Source of the DNA: Scybalocola_A sp900557175
GTDB lineage: Bacteria; Bacillota; Clostridia; Lachnospirales; Lachnospiraceae
Length of the DNA stretch: 5,802 nucleotides
Reading direction: 5' to 3'
Assembly (NCBI GenBank): GCA_937890745.1
Contig: CALADH010000056.1
Span: forward strand, 1 to 5,802
Positions 1-5,802 of the stretch are shown here, piece by piece (positions within the stretch are counted from its first letter, which is position 1; every line of letters begins with the position of its first letter). The notes beneath the pieces were generated by a model, which saw nothing but the letters and a program-made list of their open reading frames with translations, had not been told where the DNA came from and did not search any database. The translations under genes were made by a program, and so were the position numbers.

Positions 1-3000
1 CACATAAGGGGTCAGCTTCTGACCGTTTGCAAGTGTCAAACTGTCTAAAACAACTTCTGAAAGCTGTCCGTAGTTGTTATAGCTAAGCTCGCTGCTGTTT
101 CCATTGGCATCGGTTTCCTTTGTAAGTCTGCCCGTATAAGTGTCGTACGTATATTGGATCGATTTTCCGAGCGGATCGGTTAATGTTGTCATATAATTGC
201 CGTCATCACTATACTTAGCTGATGTTCTGATATAATTTGATGTCTTATCTTTGTCAATAATCTTACTTTCTGTCGGCAGCCCGAAGCCGTTGTAGGCAAA
301 TGTATATTTGACACCGGTTGATGATGTGGCGCCTGTCATGTTGTGCTTATCGTCATAGGTGTAAGTAAAGTTGCTTCCTTTGGCATCGATCAATTTTTCA
401 AGATTGTTATGATTGTCATATTCGAAGCTGTTCGCTTTCTTTGCCGCATCCTGTGTGCCTATGACATTGCCTTCACTGTCATAAGTATAGCTTGAGCCGT
501 ATTCTTCTTTAAATAATGATAATCCGTCAAAATAAACAGCGTTTTCATTGTAACCGTAAATATAGCTGACCTGTATGGATGAGTAAGCTTTTTTTGCAAC
601 AAAAACATCATTTAAGAAAGCCCAGTCGATACCTCTGTCGAGGAAATTGCTGACAAAAGCATCTTTTGTACCGTCTGTGTTGACAAAAGTTACCTCGACG
701 CCGAAGCTTCTGTTATCTTTTAATGTTACACCTTTGCCTGTTCCCCATGCATTAACAACGTAAGCATCCCCTGTTTTACCGCTGACGTTGACGGTTTGTG
801 TTGCTCGTTTGATTGTTGACGGATCACCGTAAAGCATAAAGACATTATTATCAAGTCCGCATCCGTGAACAGCAGGTACTTCTGAAATGGTGCTGATGAC
901 TTTCCCATATGTCAATATGTAGTCCGAAAGTACGCAGCCGATGTATTCTCCGGAAGTTCCGGAATAATAAAGCATATACCACGTTTGGCCTGTGGCAGAT
1001 TTTATACTTTGTAAAATATAGACTTTTTCATCCTTTTTTAATGATTTAATGACAGAGTAACCTGTGCCCGCACCGTTTCGCATATTCAGCGCCGATGTAT
1101 TAACGATAGCCAATTCAGCCGCAACCGGTTTGCTCTCTTTTGAAATATAAGCCGAGGATGCGTAGCCGGAATAAACGCGCTGACCTGCTACCCATGCAAT
1201 TTTATACCATATAGTATTACTTGAGTCTGTACCTGCACCGTAAATATAAACACGCTGATTAAGTTTTACGCTGCCGACGATGCCGTACCCTGTACCCGGT
1301 CCGCTGCGTACATTAAGCGAACTTGTTGTGACAATCCCGGCTTCAAATAAGCCTGTCGGTTTTCCACTGTTAGGATTATCTGTATTTAAAACACCGTCAA
1401 ATCCTTTGGAACCGGTGATTGAAAAGCCATGAATGCCCTGTGTATGGTCTCCGTTTTCTATGAGATTGTAGCGGCTTGCCGTATTGCCGGTTTCAAGCTG
1501 AAGGCAATCAAAGTAGGCGGTTCCGGCTTTATCAACGATAACAGAAACATTTGCAGTTGCACTTGGGATATCTGACGGAATCGTTGCAGTGCACTCAAGA
1601 CGATACCAACCGTTCTCACACGGGATTAAATCGTTGCTGTCAACGTAAACATAGCTGCCGCTGCTGTTTTTATAACGTATACGCGCTGTACATCCTTTGT
1701 TTTTAATAAGCGCTTCATCCGGTTTTACATAAGTTGAAAATGTATAGTCTGCTCCTCTTTTAGCAGTAAATTCTTGTGTAAAATAGCCGCTGCCGCTTGT
1801 TACACTGATTTTTAAAGACTTACTTCCGTCTCTTGCGTTTTCTGCCACAGTATTGAGTGTATATGTTGCTGACGAACCCGACTTGCGACCGCCTGTCCAT
1901 GAATCTAAGGAAGCAATACTTGGATTTTTAAGCATTTGCACAACTGTATACTGAAGTTTTGAAGTCTTTGAAATTTTATTTTTCGTCGCACTGCCTTCAG
2001 TCAGATATTTTGTTGTCTGGGCATAGCCGTTGTCATCACTGATAATGACTGTATTGCCTGCATCATTAAAGGAATAGTTTTCTGTCCGGTTCTTATAGTC
2101 TGTAAAAGAAGTCGTATCACTATAGTAATCAATAGTATAGCTTTGCCCGGCAGATGCACCGGCTTTTTCCTGTACCGAAACAACACGATACGGTGATGAT
2201 GAAGAATAACCGTAATTGACATTATAATTATCGATATTAGTGACTTTTGTCAGCAGCCTCTGATTATTGTAAGTGTATGTAATTTTCTTGCCGTCAATGT
2301 CTGTAATACCTGTTAGGCAATTGTTCGTATATGAAAATTTTTTAGTGCCGTTTGGTGATCTCACCTGACTTAAATTTCCCGAACCATCGTAGCTAAAGGC
2401 GATACTTCGCTTTGCACCATCTACAATTTCGCTGATTTTATTTCCGGTGTAGGAGACAGTCAACGTGTTTTTGTTAGAATCCTGTACTTTAACCAAATAT
2501 CCGGAGGAATTAAATATCAATTTCTGATTGGTTTTATCCTCAATCGTATATTTTTCGCTGTTTGAGCTGCCGATTGTCAGTGTCAGGTTTAATCCAGAAT
2601 CAACGATCCATTTATTTTTATCTTTGTCATGATAAAAATAATGTTTTGTGCCGTCAGCATCCGTATATTTATAATACTGGGTATCTAAAAGTGTCACCGG
2701 TTCGATCGTCTGATGATAATTCAGACGGAAACCATACCCATAGCCTAAGTTCATATCCTTGTCATTAGAATTATATACATGATTTATGACAGCCGGCATA
2801 TTTAATCCGCTTGAAGAAGCTGTTGCATGTGTCAGAACAAGATTGCCTGTATAATCATTCACACTGACAGTACCTGCACGTCCGACAGACTGAGAATGAT
2901 AACTCCAATAATCTTCAAGACCGCTGGCATTGATATAGGTGATAAAAATTCGTGGGCGTGCCTCGGCATATGCTGCGGCGCAATCTGACGAAAAATATTC

Positions 3001-5034
3001 TGTATAAAGTGATTCCTCAATACTGTCTTTGATCATCACGCCGTAATTAGGGCTTCCGTTATACCAGTCACGGACAAGGTTTGTGATATTAAATTGTATC
3101 ATTTCCCCCTGTTTATCTTTAAATACCGTATAATCTTCGACTGCGGCTGTATAAGATGGACGGTTATTCCATGTAATTGTTCCTGAATCCCAGTCGCTGA
3201 GCACTTCGTGCATATTAATCTGCTTTTTTTGACTGTCAGATTCATATGGTACAAGTGCCATTTGGGCATCGACAATGATATCTGCCGTATTTATTGATGG
3301 TAATGTAAACCGTATAAAACTGCGGTTATCGCCGGTATTATTGCCATAGCCTGTCGAAAGTGTTGCCGTGTCCCTGAAATTGCTTGTCGGATAATTTGAG
3401 CACACTTTAGCATCTTTGATATCTTTATAAGTAATTGGCGTCGATATGACAGGATCAATCACGACAGGATACATTCTGTTTTCTTCTAAAAGCCAGTTGT
3501 CATCTGCTTTTATACTGATTTTATATCCATTTTCAGTATTTTCAAGATTCATGATAACTTTATCTGAATAAACACCATTGGCATCATACATAAATGGTGC
3601 ATGAATATAAAGAATTTCTTCACCGCTGCTGTTTTTAAAGTAAATTGCATTATTTCGAAGTTCCGGTGTCAGGCCTTCAGTTTTACAGTTATACACAAAA
3701 GTTTTATTGGAAGCTGCGTTGGAAAGAATAATATTTTCTTTGAGTTCCTCGCCGCTTAATATGTATTCGAGGTTGACACCCGGAGCAATTTTGTTATAGG
3801 CTATCCGTGATTCCAGCGCCGGAAGATTTGTTTTTTCGGCATTGGCTTCCATCACGGATTCATGGTAATCCGAATCCAGTGATTCTTCACCCTGTATATT
3901 TGTTGTTGTATAGGCTTCCTGTTCTTCGGCAAGGATGCCGATTTTCTTTTCGGGCATTTGTGCATCTGCAGCAACAAGCATAGGAAAGTCAGTCCTTTTG
4001 GCAGCTTCCTCAAGTGCCTTCAGACCTTCAATGTCATTTTCGGAAAAAAGTCTGGCTGCATCCGGATTTTCTGTAATGAGAGATGCCTCTTTTTCTTCGA
4101 TGACTTCTTCTGTCTCTGTTGAAATGTCAGCATTAAGTGCCGGAAGTTCTTCACTAACATTTTCAGCGACAGATTCAGGAAGTTCTTCCTCAGCATCTTC
4201 AACAATCGGTGTCATTAACGGTTTGGCTGATGTTTCTTCTGTTACCGACTTGTCTGTTTCGGGCGTCTCGTCTGTTTCAGATGCCCCGTCTGTTTCAGTT
4301 ATTTCAACCTGCTGCAAAGCGTCCGGCGCGTCATTTGCCATGGCTTTTGTATATAAATCCGGTGTATTTGCCACAAGTTTTCGCACAGAACTTCGATTTC
4401 CCGTGTCCATTCCCCATGATAATTTATATCCGTCGATTGTAATATCAACAAGTTTTTCTTCTGCTGTGTTTTGGGCAAAGCCGACTTTCATCCGATTTGC
4501 CTTATTTTGTACATAGCTGCTGTCACCGTCAAGTGTCACTGTTTCCAGACCGTTATCAATATCTTTCCATTGTCCGTTATCCTGATAGTGTACAGCTTTC
4601 GGATAGATTGCCGCCGTATAAGAAAAATCTTCATTAAGGAAATACTTGATATTGGCTTCCCGGCGGGTTATATCCTCCCCGATGATTGCTGCCGGCGCTT
4701 TGTAATCATTAAGTGACAAACTTTGAATGGCATCGTCAATAACAACAAGTTCATTATTTTCGATGTCTATTTCCGGTGCATCTTCTGAAGACTCCGACTG
4801 TGTTTCATATTCTGTTTCGTTTGATTCGCTTTGAATTTCGCTTATACTATCATCTGAAGATTCGATTGTTTCTTCAGATGATAACGTTTCATCCGTTGTC
4901 TCTAAAGTTTCAATATCTTCTGTTACCGGTAAAGCATCTGACTCCGTTTCTGTTGCATTGACAGTCAGTGATTGAAATAATATCGTACCTGTTAAAAATA
5001 GTGCTAATAGCCGTCTTCTCCGTCCTTTCATCAT
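1..5034 (-). CDS. Secreted YD-repeat (RHS/WapA-like) protein with DNRLRE, jelly-roll and paired SH3 domains; C-terminus outside window
   Basis: The frame is open for 1678 codons from ATG at 5034 to the left edge, with no in-frame stop. Seen: signal peptide (1-27: RRRR, hydrophobic 9-20, likely cut after V-N-A27); acidic linker (28-95, 26 Asp/Glu, no Lys/Arg); module with YPKAVHYQDNGQWKDID (144-160); second acidic, partly helical region (234-400); YPVVIDP (522-528) leading into a DNRLRE-type beta domain (about 537-701, NRSFIRFTLP and TWNNRP); RHS-type entry (GNLVLTHA, then GYGYGFRLNY to 773); YD repeats (about 855-1010); jelly roll (1037-1190, ending YFDCLQLE); two SH3 domains (1232-1298, 1305-1375); second jelly-roll part (1394-1507, YFDGLSL); YD repeats (1512-1678, YTYD and FEYD). 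In known relatives YD repeats form a shell around a C-terminal toxin, and SH3 and jelly-roll domains bind wall or glycans. Export and surface attachment are inferred. The toxin and RHS core are not in view. A second ATG at 5031 is an equally possible start. Confidence 0.96.
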   Translation of the reverse strand, partial: MMKGRRRRLLALFLTGTILFQSLTVNATETESDALPVTEDIETLETTDETLSSEETIESSDDSISEIQSESNETEYETQSESSEDAPEIDIENNELVVIDDAIQSLSLNDYKAPAAIIGEDITRREANIKYFLNEDFSYTAAIYPKAVHYQDNGQWKDIDNGLETVTLDGDSSYVQNKANRMKVGFAQNTAEEKLVDITIDGYKLSWGMDTGNRSSVRKLVANTPDLYTKAMANDAPDALQQVEITETDGASETDETPETDKSVTEETSAKPLMTPIVEDAEEELPESVAENVSEELPALNADISTETEEVIEEKEASLITENPDAARLFSENDIEGLKALEEAAKRTDFPMLVAADAQMPEKKIGILAEEQEAYTTTNIQGEESLDSDYHESVMEANAEKTNLPALESRIAYNKIAPGVNLEYILSGEELKENIILSNAASNKTFVYNCKTEGLTPELRNNAIYFKNSSGEEILYIHAPFMYDANGVYSDKVIMNLENTENGYKISIKADDNWLLEENRMYPVVIDPVISTPITYKDIKDAKVCSNYPTSNFRDTATLSTGYGNNTGDNRSFIRFTLPSINTADIIVDAQMALVPYESDSQKKQINMHEVLSDWDSGTITWNNRPSYTAAVEDYTVFKDKQGEMIQFNITNLVRDWYNGSPNYGVMIKDSIEESLYTEYFSSDCAAAYAEARPRIFITYINASGLEDYWSYHSQSVGRAGTVSVNDYTGNLVLTHATASSSGLNMPAVINHVYNSNDKDMNLGYGYGFRLNYHQTIEPVTLLDTQYYKYTDADGTKHYFYHDKDKNKWIVDSGLNLTLTIGSSNSEKYTIEDKTNQKLIFNSSGYLVKVQDSNKNTLTVSYTGNKISEIVDGAKRSIAFSYDGSGNLSQVRSPNGTKKFSYTNNCLTGITDIDGKKITYTYNNQRLLTKVTNIDNYNVNYGYSSSSPYRVVSVQEKAGASAGQSYTIDYYSDTTSFTDYKNRTENYSFNDAGNTVIISDDNGYAQTTKYLTEGSATKNKISKTSKLQYTVVQMLKNPSIASLDSWTGGRKSGSSATYTLNTVAENARDGSKSLKISVTSGSGYFTQEFTAKRGADYTFSTYVKPDEALIKNKGCTARIRYKNSSGSYVYVDSNDLIPCENGWYRLECTATIPSDIPSATANVSVIVDKAGTAYFDCLQLETGNTASRYNLIENGDHTQGIHGFSITGSKGFDGVLNTDNPNSGKPTGLFEAGIVTTSSLNVRSGPGTGYGIVGSVKLNQRVYIYGAGTDSSNTIWYKIAWVAGQRVYSGYASSAYISKESKPVAAELAIVNTSALNMRNGAGTGYSVIKSLKKDEKVYILQSIKSATGQTWYMLYYSGTSGEYIGCVLSDYILTYGKVISTISEVPAVHGCGLDNNVFMLYGDPSTIKRATQTVNVSGKTGDAYVVNAWGTGKGVTLKDNRSFGVEVTFVNTDGTKDAFVSNFLDRGIDWAFLNDVFVAKKAYSSIQVSYIYGYNENAVYFDGLSLFKEEYGSSYTYDSEGNVIGTQDAAKKANSFEYDNHNNLEKLIDAKGSNFTYTYDDKHNMTGATSSTGVKYTFAYNGFGLPTESKIIDKDKTSNYIRTSAKYSDDGNYMTTLTDPLGKSIQYTYDTYTGRLTKETDANGNSSELSYNNYGQLSEVVLDSLTLANGQKLTPYV
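4243..4296 (-). repeat. Three 18-bp tandem units encoding ETD hexads in the acidic linker
   Basis: The 9-mer GTCTGTTTC (plus strand) occurs at 4252, 4270 and 4288, exactly 18 bp apart. On the coding strand this gives the hexads ETDGAS, ETDETP and ETDKSV at residues 247-264. The 11-mer GGAAGTTCTTC is also repeated 36 bp apart at 4142 and 4178, encoding EELP twice (residues 283-286 and 295-298). These look like small in-frame duplications that lengthen a disordered acidic spacer. No specific function can be read from them. Confidence 0.75.
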
Positions 5035-5040
5035 TTGAAT

Positions 5041-5046
5041 CCTCCC
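5041..5046 (-). promoter_or_regulatory. Ribosome binding site of the large YD-repeat gene
   Basis: The minus strand reads GGGAGG, then ATTCAA, then ATG ATG. The spacing is 6 nt to the ATG at 5034 and 9 nt to the ATG at 5031, and both are workable. The site is a strong anti-Shine-Dalgarno match and settles the start of the gene to one of these two adjacent codons. The signal peptide follows directly. Confidence 0.88.
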
Positions 5047-5058
5047 ATAAAAATAGCT

Positions 5059-5083
5059 TGTTTACAGAAACAAAGGTACCTTT
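5059..5083 (-). promoter_or_regulatory. Two abutting dyads in the 5' leader
   Basis: AAAGGTACCTTT (5072-5083) is a perfect 12-bp palindrome starting at about the predicted transcript start. Next to it, TGTTT and AAACA (5059-5072) flank a 4-nt loop and could form a small hairpin in the leader RNA about 25 nt upstream of the start codon. They may be further operator half sites or a 5' mRNA-stabilising stem. The evidence is limited to symmetry and position. No known riboswitch is recognised in the short leader. Confidence 0.35.
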
Positions 5084-5101
5084 ATGTATATTATACATAA
5101 A
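5081..5101. promoter_or_regulatory. Perfect 21-bp palindrome over the -10 box, candidate operator
   Basis: The half site TTTATGTATA (5081-5090) and its exact reverse complement (5092-5101) flank a single central base at 5091. The palindrome contains the whole TATAAT box and reaches the predicted transcription start. A symmetric element in this place is typical of an operator for a dimeric repressor. AT-rich DNA yields palindromes easily, but ten matched pairs in a row is more than usual. The regulator is unknown. Confidence 0.45.
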
Positions 5102-5117
5102 TACAAACATATTTCAA
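5090..5117 (-). promoter_or_regulatory. Sigma-A type promoter of the large YD-repeat gene
   Basis: On the minus strand there is TTGAAA (5117-5112), a 16-bp spacer and a perfect TATAAT (5095-5090). The start of transcription would fall near 5083-5084, giving a 5' leader of about 50 nt ahead of the ATG at 5034. The DNA immediately upstream (5118-5180) consists of A and T tracts that could act as an UP element. The distance to the gene and the good match to the vegetative consensus make this the most likely promoter. The terminator at 5441-5482 separates it from the upstream gene. Confidence 0.75.
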
Positions 5118-5182
5118 TATGAAATCTTCAAAAAATTATGCAATATATTTTATAATTACAAAAAAATATTATATATTTAGTG

Positions 5183-5206
5183 AAAATCACACAAAAATGT
5201 GATTTT
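5183..5206. repeat. 9-bp perfect inverted repeat upstream of the promoter
   Basis: AAAATCACA (5183-5191) and TGTGATTTT (5198-5206) are separated by CAAAAA. The element lies about 65 bp upstream of the -35 box. It could be a regulator site or a weak hairpin. The arms (TCACA, 6 bp, TGTGA) are in the opposite orientation to a CRP site. The stem is AT-rich and there is no long T tract after it on either strand, so it is not called a terminator. Confidence 0.5.
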
Positions 5207-5440
5207 GAATCATGCATAAAAATAGTCTCTATATATTCTATAACAAAATACAACCGGAAATTTCTCACTATTTTCAAAAAATTATCAATTTTTTCTATAT
5301 CTTCTTATAAGTCCTTGAATTGCCGATATATCTTTATTTTATAAGGTTTGTCGGATTTTTCATTTCTTCAATCTACCGCAGAACTAGGTCTACACCACGC
5401 ATACCATTTAATGATAATTGCCTGCACTTAAATTTTTCCT

Positions 5441-5482
5441 AAAAGAAAAAGACAATCAATTTCTTATTTGAAATTAACTGTC
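5441..5482 (-). terminator. Rho-independent terminator for the upstream minus-strand gene
   Basis: The minus-strand RNA folds GACAGUUAAUUUC (5482-5470) on GAAAUUGAUUGUC (5463-5451). That is a 13-bp stem with two G-U wobbles and a 6-nt loop, followed by UUUUUCUUUU (5450-5441). The A residues before the stem can extend it into the U tract. On the plus strand the stem is also followed by a short T run, so weak bidirectional action is possible. It lies about 255 bp past the stop at 5738 and well before the promoter at 5090-5117, so the large gene should be transcribed independently. Confidence 0.78.
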
Positions 5483-5572
5483 TTTCCTATATCTTATTCA
5501 ATTTTTATGTGTTAAATGAGTGCTTTTGGTTAATATCCATATAGTCTCTTGTTTTTTGTCCCCCTCTTGTTA

Positions 5573-5710
5573 GATAACGGGTGCTTCTAAGGCTCGCTAC
5601 GCTCGCCAAACCGCCGAAGTGAACCGACCGATCGCCGATTTTACTGGCGTGACGCTATGTTTTACGACCGCGCACCGTTGGCGGATCACTCCGTGGGTTA
5701 CTGAGATTTT
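5573..5710. other. GC-rich island of unknown nature, possible repeat or structured RNA
   Basis: Between AT-rich flanks the sequence becomes sharply GC-rich. It includes the direct repeat GCTCGC (5592-5597 and 5601-5606) and several short stems such as CGCC/GGCG and CCGC/GCGG. Open frames exist on both strands: plus 5591-5704 (37 codons, containing RFYWRDAMFYDRAPLADHS), plus 5574-5729, and minus 5737-5597 (46 codons). None has a ribosome binding site with a start codon, and GC-rich DNA has few stops by chance. A short GATAAC/GTTATC pair (5573-5578 and 5737-5742) brackets the island. It may be an inserted dispersed repeat, the remnant of a mobile element, or a structured RNA. The family is not recognised. 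Confidence 0.5.
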
Positions 5711-5737
5711 TAGCCTATCTTCTGCATAAACTAGGTG

Positions 5738-5802
5738 TTATCGTTGTGTTTTTAATGTTCTCCATTCATCTTCTAAAATCGACATCAATATATCATCTGC
5801 AT
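5738..5802 (-). CDS. C-terminal end of an unidentified protein, cut by the window edge
   Basis: The minus strand reads 20 complete codons, ADDILMSILEDEWRTLKTQR, then TAA at 5740-5738. The composition looks protein-like: an amphipathic, probably helical tail with a charged end. The start and most of the gene lie to the right of the window, so no family can be given. The same frame continues open for 46 codons after the TAA, into the GC-rich island, which leaves open that the original C-terminus was altered by an insertion there. Transcription would end at 5441-5482. Confidence 0.5.
   Translation of the reverse strand, partial: ADDILMSILEDEWRTLKTQR

Larger units (their letters stand above)
5035..5737. 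other. Long intergenic region, mostly AT-rich, with no supported gene
   Basis: These roughly 700 bp hold the promoter, leader dyads, an inverted repeat, a terminator and a GC-rich island, each listed separately. Positions 5207-5440 and 5483-5570 are AT-rich in all six frames, with only very short open frames and no good ribosome binding site. One minus-strand frame reads CRQLSLNGMRGVDLVLR before a stop (stop codon at 5374-5376). It is slightly less AT-rich than its surroundings but has no start signal. It could be a relic of a broken gene, with low confidence. No tRNA or known ncRNA is recognised. Confidence 0.7.

Noticed and set aside
2001..2222. 73-codon minus-strand frame inside the large gene
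   Set aside because: It is a shifted frame within the YD-repeat coding sequence. The in-frame reading there is uninterrupted and shows family-typical YD-like sequence.
3935..4516. 193-codon Ser-rich open frame on the plus strand
   Set aside because: It is antisense to the Glu/Ser/Thr-rich acidic region of the large gene. The serine-rich, low-complexity translation is what GAA, GAT and ACA codons give on the opposite strand. It has no ribosome binding site and no recognisable domain.
4910..5110. 66-codon minus-strand frame overlapping the start of the large gene
   Set aside because: It is out of frame with the large gene, begins inside the promoter palindrome, and has no signal for translation. 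The GGGAGG site serves the ATG at 5034.
4968..5180. 70-codon plus-strand frame over the gene start and promoter
   Set aside because: It is a composition artefact of AT-rich DNA, rich in Ile, Tyr, Phe and Lys, and overlaps the signal peptide coding region in antisense.
5183..5206. CRP-type binding site
   Set aside because: The CRP consensus is TGTGA-N6-TCACA. Here the arms are in the reverse order (TCACA-N6-TGTGA).
5355..5440. Small minus-strand ORFs after the terminator, such as MKNPTNLIK
   Set aside because: They are only about ten codons long, with poor Shine-Dalgarno matches and no sign of conservation that can be seen from one sequence.
5591..5704. Short plus-strand protein in the GC-rich island
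   Set aside because: There is no start codon near the beginning of the frame and no ribosome binding site, and other frames on both strands are equally open.

Overview
The window is dominated by one very large gene on the minus strand. It starts at position 5034 and stays open to position 1, giving 1678 codons with no in-frame stop, so its C-terminus lies outside the window. The product is a secreted, multi-domain YD-repeat (RHS/WapA-like) protein. In order it has a signal peptide, a long acidic Ser/Thr/Glu linker, a small N-terminal module, a second acidic region, a DNRLRE-type beta domain, a first block of YD repeats, a jelly-roll (carbohydrate-binding-like) module, a second jelly-roll module that seems to be split by two bacterial SH3 domains, and a second block of YD repeats running off the left edge. 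The domain set, the low-to-moderate GC, the strong GGGAGG ribosome binding site and the very AT-rich intergenic DNA suggest Bacillota, most likely Clostridia (Lachnospiraceae-like). This is an inference; no marker gene is present.

Layout from right to left, which is the direction of transcription. At 5738-5802 is the last 20 codons of an unidentified minus-strand gene. Next comes a compact GC-rich island (about 5573-5710), out of keeping with the surrounding AT-rich DNA and without a convincing gene. At 5441-5482 is a good Rho-independent terminator for minus-strand transcription, which insulates the large gene from its upstream neighbour. Positions 5207-5440 are AT-rich with no supported gene. 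A 9-bp inverted repeat lies at 5183-5206. The promoter of the large gene (TTGAAA, 16 bp, TATAAT) is at 5090-5117, and its -10 box sits inside a perfect 21-bp palindrome. Two more short dyads follow before the ribosome binding site.

The large gene therefore looks like a monocistronic or first-in-operon unit with its own, possibly repressor-controlled, promoter. By analogy with WapA and other YD-repeat polymorphic toxins, the part outside the window should hold the rest of the YD shell, the RHS core and a variable C-terminal toxin, followed by an immunity gene. None of that is visible here, so a toxin role is an expectation and not an observation. The most notable points are the SH3 pair nested in a jelly-roll module, the palindromic promoter, and the unexplained GC-rich island.
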